Shown here in pieces: positions 6,125 through 7,495 of a stretch of DNA of 7,495 bases (the stretch's first letter is position 1; every line of letters begins with the position of its first letter). This DNA is from Clostridia bacterium. Its GTDB lineage: Bacteria; Bacillota; Clostridia; Oscillospirales; CAG-272. Position numbers and translations under genes: made by a program. The stretch spans positions 1 through 7,495 of the forward strand of contig JAFYRH010000190.1 in assembly GCA_017559555.1 (NCBI GenBank), in the 5' to 3' direction. Under the pieces are notes generated by a model, which was not told the origin of the DNA, searched no databases, and saw nothing but the letters and a program-made list of their open reading frames with translations.

Positions 6125-6853
6125 TTATAACGGCTTTTTAAGAATTGCGGCATAAGCACGCGGATACTGTGCGGGGGGCTCTTTTTTGAGCTGAATTTCG
6201 ATGATTCCACGTGTTTCTGCTTGATTTTTGGCAGTAATAAGCTCTTTTTGCTCGGTTTTGGTGGTTTCTCCGCCCAAAATCTTGATAGCATTGGTAGCAT
6301 CGGTTAGCTCCTCTTCAAACTTTGCTCCTTTGAGCGCAATTAAGCTTCCACCAGTCTTTAAATAAGGAAGACAAAGTTCGCACAGAACATTTAACCGTGC
6401 AACGGCTCTGCTGGTGACAATATCGAATTTCCCAAGTGTTTTTCTGAGTTTTAGATCCTCTGCGCGCCCGGAAATGGCGTTTAGGTTGGATAATTGCAAA
6501 ATTTCTGCACTTTTTTGCACAAAATCAATCTTTTTTGCTGTACTATCAAGGGCGGTAATCTTTAAATCGGGACGCATGATAGCAAGAGGAATAGAAGGAA
6601 AACCGGGTCCACATCCTAAATCAAGCACTCGTGCGCCTTCCGGAAAGTAATCCATCGCCAAAAGAGAATCGATGTAGTGTTTTTCAATAATTCCAACCGG
6701 TTCTCGAATAGCTGTTAGGTTGGTGTGCGCGTTTACCTCAAGGAGATGCTCGGTAAAACGGTAAAATTGTTGCATTTGTACCTCGTTTGGTGACAAAATG
6801 CCGTTTTTAGCGGCTGCAGAGGCAAAAATCTGCGAAAAAGTAGTAAAATCCAA
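6125..6853 (-). CDS. rsmG: 16S rRNA (guanine527-N7)-methyltransferase RsmG (GidB)
   Basis: This enzyme methylates N7 of G527 in 16S rRNA using S-adenosylmethionine; loss of it gives low-level streptomycin resistance in several bacteria. The 242-residue length is typical. Family motifs run in order: NLTAI (45-49), HYIDSLLA (59-66), the cofactor loop VLDLGCGPGFPSIPLA (76-91), ALDSTAKKIDF (101-111), the SRAVARL block (148-154), and LIALKGAKFEEE (171-182). A C-terminal YPR (230-232) leads to KKPL, where the usual form is YPR-xG-PxKxPL, so the glycine-proline turn is altered but the end is otherwise normal. The start is TTG 6853-6851, with GAGG (6861-6864) 7 bases upstream overlapping the mnmG stop codon; the two genes are 9 bases apart and surely co-transcribed. 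The stop lies immediately beside parS site 4. Confidence 0.97.
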   Translation of the reverse strand: MDFTTFSQIFASAAAKNGILSPNEVQMQQFYRFTEHLLEVNAHTNLTAIREPVGIIEKHYIDSLLAMDYFPEGARVLDLGCGPGFPSIPLAIMRPDLKITALDSTAKKIDFVQKSAEILQLSNLNAISGRAEDLKLRKTLGKFDIVTSRAVARLNVLCELCLPYLKTGGSLIALKGAKFEEELTDATNAIKILGGETTKTEQKELITAKNQAETRGIIEIQLKKEPPAQYPRAYAAILKKPL

Positions 6854-6862
6854 GGAAAAACC

Positions 6863-7495
6863 TCATTTCATTTCTAAATAAATCATCAAAACGGTAATAT
6901 CTGCGGGGTTAACGCCACTTACGCGGGCAGCCTGACCAAGAGTTTTGGGGCGAATATTGGAAAGTTTTTGTGCAGCTTCCAAGCGCAATCCCTTGATTTG
7001 CTTGTAATCAATATTGTCGGGGAGTAGTTTGGACTCAAATTTCTTTTGCCTTTCTACTTCTGCTACTTGTCTGTCAGTGTAACCCTTGTATTTTGTGTCG
7101 GTTTCGACCGAAAGTCGCACAGAATAAGGCAAAATTGGGCGATCCGGGTCAATTTCTGCTAACAAATCATAAGTAACTGCGGGTCTGCGAAGCAAATTTG
7201 CCAATGAAGAGCCTGATTTAAGGGGAGTCTCACCAATGCGTTCTAAAAGTGGGTTGGCAACGTTAGGAGAGACAAAAGTGGTCTCAAGACGCTCTTTTTC
7301 GGCTTTTTGAGTCTCTTTTTTGCGCAAAAACGCTTGATAACGCGCCTCATCAATGAGTCCTGCTTCATATCCGATAGGGGTTAAGCGCAAATCTGCGTTG
7401 TCTTGGCGCAAAAGCAGGCGATATTCCGAACGGGAAGTCATCATACGGTAGGGTTCGTTGGTTCCTTTTGTGACAAGATCGTCAATTAAGGTGCC
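6863..7495 (-). CDS. mnmG: tRNA uridine 5-carboxymethylaminomethyl modification enzyme MnmG (GidA), C-terminal third, start outside the window
   Basis: With the GTPase MnmE, this FAD- and NADH-dependent protein installs the carboxymethylaminomethyl group on U34 of tRNAs reading split codon boxes. The frame is open from base 7495, so the visible part is the last 210 residues of a protein usually near 630. It begins GTLIDDLVTKGTNEPYR and runs on through MMTSRSEYRLLLRQDNADLR, a signature of the family. The helical C-terminal domain that contacts MnmE and tRNA ends with KGLRLEAAQKLSNIRPKTLG, then QAARVSGVNPADITVLMIYLE. A downstream in-frame ATG at 7444 is internal, not the start. The FAD-binding N-terminus lies to the right of the window. 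The linkage mnmG-rsmG-parA-parB is the classical arrangement beside oriC. Confidence 0.97.
   Translation of the reverse strand, partial: GTLIDDLVTKGTNEPYRMMTSRSEYRLLLRQDNADLRLTPIGYEAGLIDEARYQAFLRKKETQKAEKERLETTFVSPNVANPLLERIGETPLKSGSSLANLLRRPAVTYDLLAEIDPDRPILPYSVRLSVETDTKYKGYTDRQVAEVERQKKFESKLLPDNIDYKQIKGLRLEAAQKLSNIRPKTLGQAARVSGVNPADITVLMIYLEMK

Larger units (their letters stand above)
6068..6126 (-). terminator. Nested inverted repeat built from parS sites 3 and 4, possible terminator after rsmG
   Basis: The arms 6068-6087 and 6107-6126 are exact 20-bp reverse complements, each holding one parS core plus five A or T bases on the outside. The 19-bp spacer contains a further inverted repeat, CACCA-CT-TGGTG (6090-6101). 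In rsmG-direction RNA the whole element can fold into a long stem, or site 3 alone can form a hairpin followed by UUUUUCUUUUU. Either would suit an intrinsic terminator separating mnmG-rsmG from the par operon. The repeat is seen directly; terminator activity is inferred. Confidence 0.45.

Overview
This window looks like a chromosomal segment next to the replication origin of a low- to mid-GC Firmicute, probably a member of Clostridia. The evidence is the gene order mnmG-rsmG-[parS cluster]-parA(soj)-parB(spo0J)-serS, strong AGGAGG-type ribosome binding sites, sigma-A-like promoters and the Bacillus-type parS sequence. Every gene I can support is on the minus strand, so the window is described from right to left.

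Right end (7495 to 6125): the C-terminal third of mnmG (tRNA U34 modification; its start lies outside the window), followed 9 bases later by rsmG (16S rRNA m7G methyltransferase), which starts at a TTG codon. The 266 bp between rsmG and parA carry four parS sites within 154 bp: two perfect 16-mers and two with one terminal mismatch. The two imperfect sites face each other as a 20-bp inverted repeat with outward T-tracts and may also act as a transcription terminator. A sigma-A promoter with an extended -10 then drives parA, parB, serS and probably a small two-pass membrane protein of unknown function (2200-2853). These genes are separated by only 11 to 34 bases. ParA, ParB and the parS sites form the chromosome segregation system. 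serS encodes seryl-tRNA synthetase, with active-site motifs that differ from the commonest bacterial form.

A 231-bp spacer (1969-2199) separates this housekeeping block from an AT-richer accessory module on the left. The spacer holds a likely terminator hairpin, two operator-like palindromes and a near-ideal sigma-A promoter. The module is a three-gene type II restriction-modification operon of the PstI/BsuBI kind: a 69-residue Cro/C1-type regulator, a gamma-type N6-adenine DNA methyltransferase (NPPY motif), and the N-terminal 96 codons of a BsuBI/PstI-family endonuclease cut off by the left edge. All three genes overlap or are translationally coupled. The system probably recognises CTGCAG, by family analogy. 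I see no tRNA, rRNA, CRISPR array, insertion sequence or integrase.

The most interesting points are the regulator-first layout of the PstI-like operon with palindromes at its promoter, its position directly beside the chromosome-partition locus, and the nested inverted-repeat architecture of the parS cluster.
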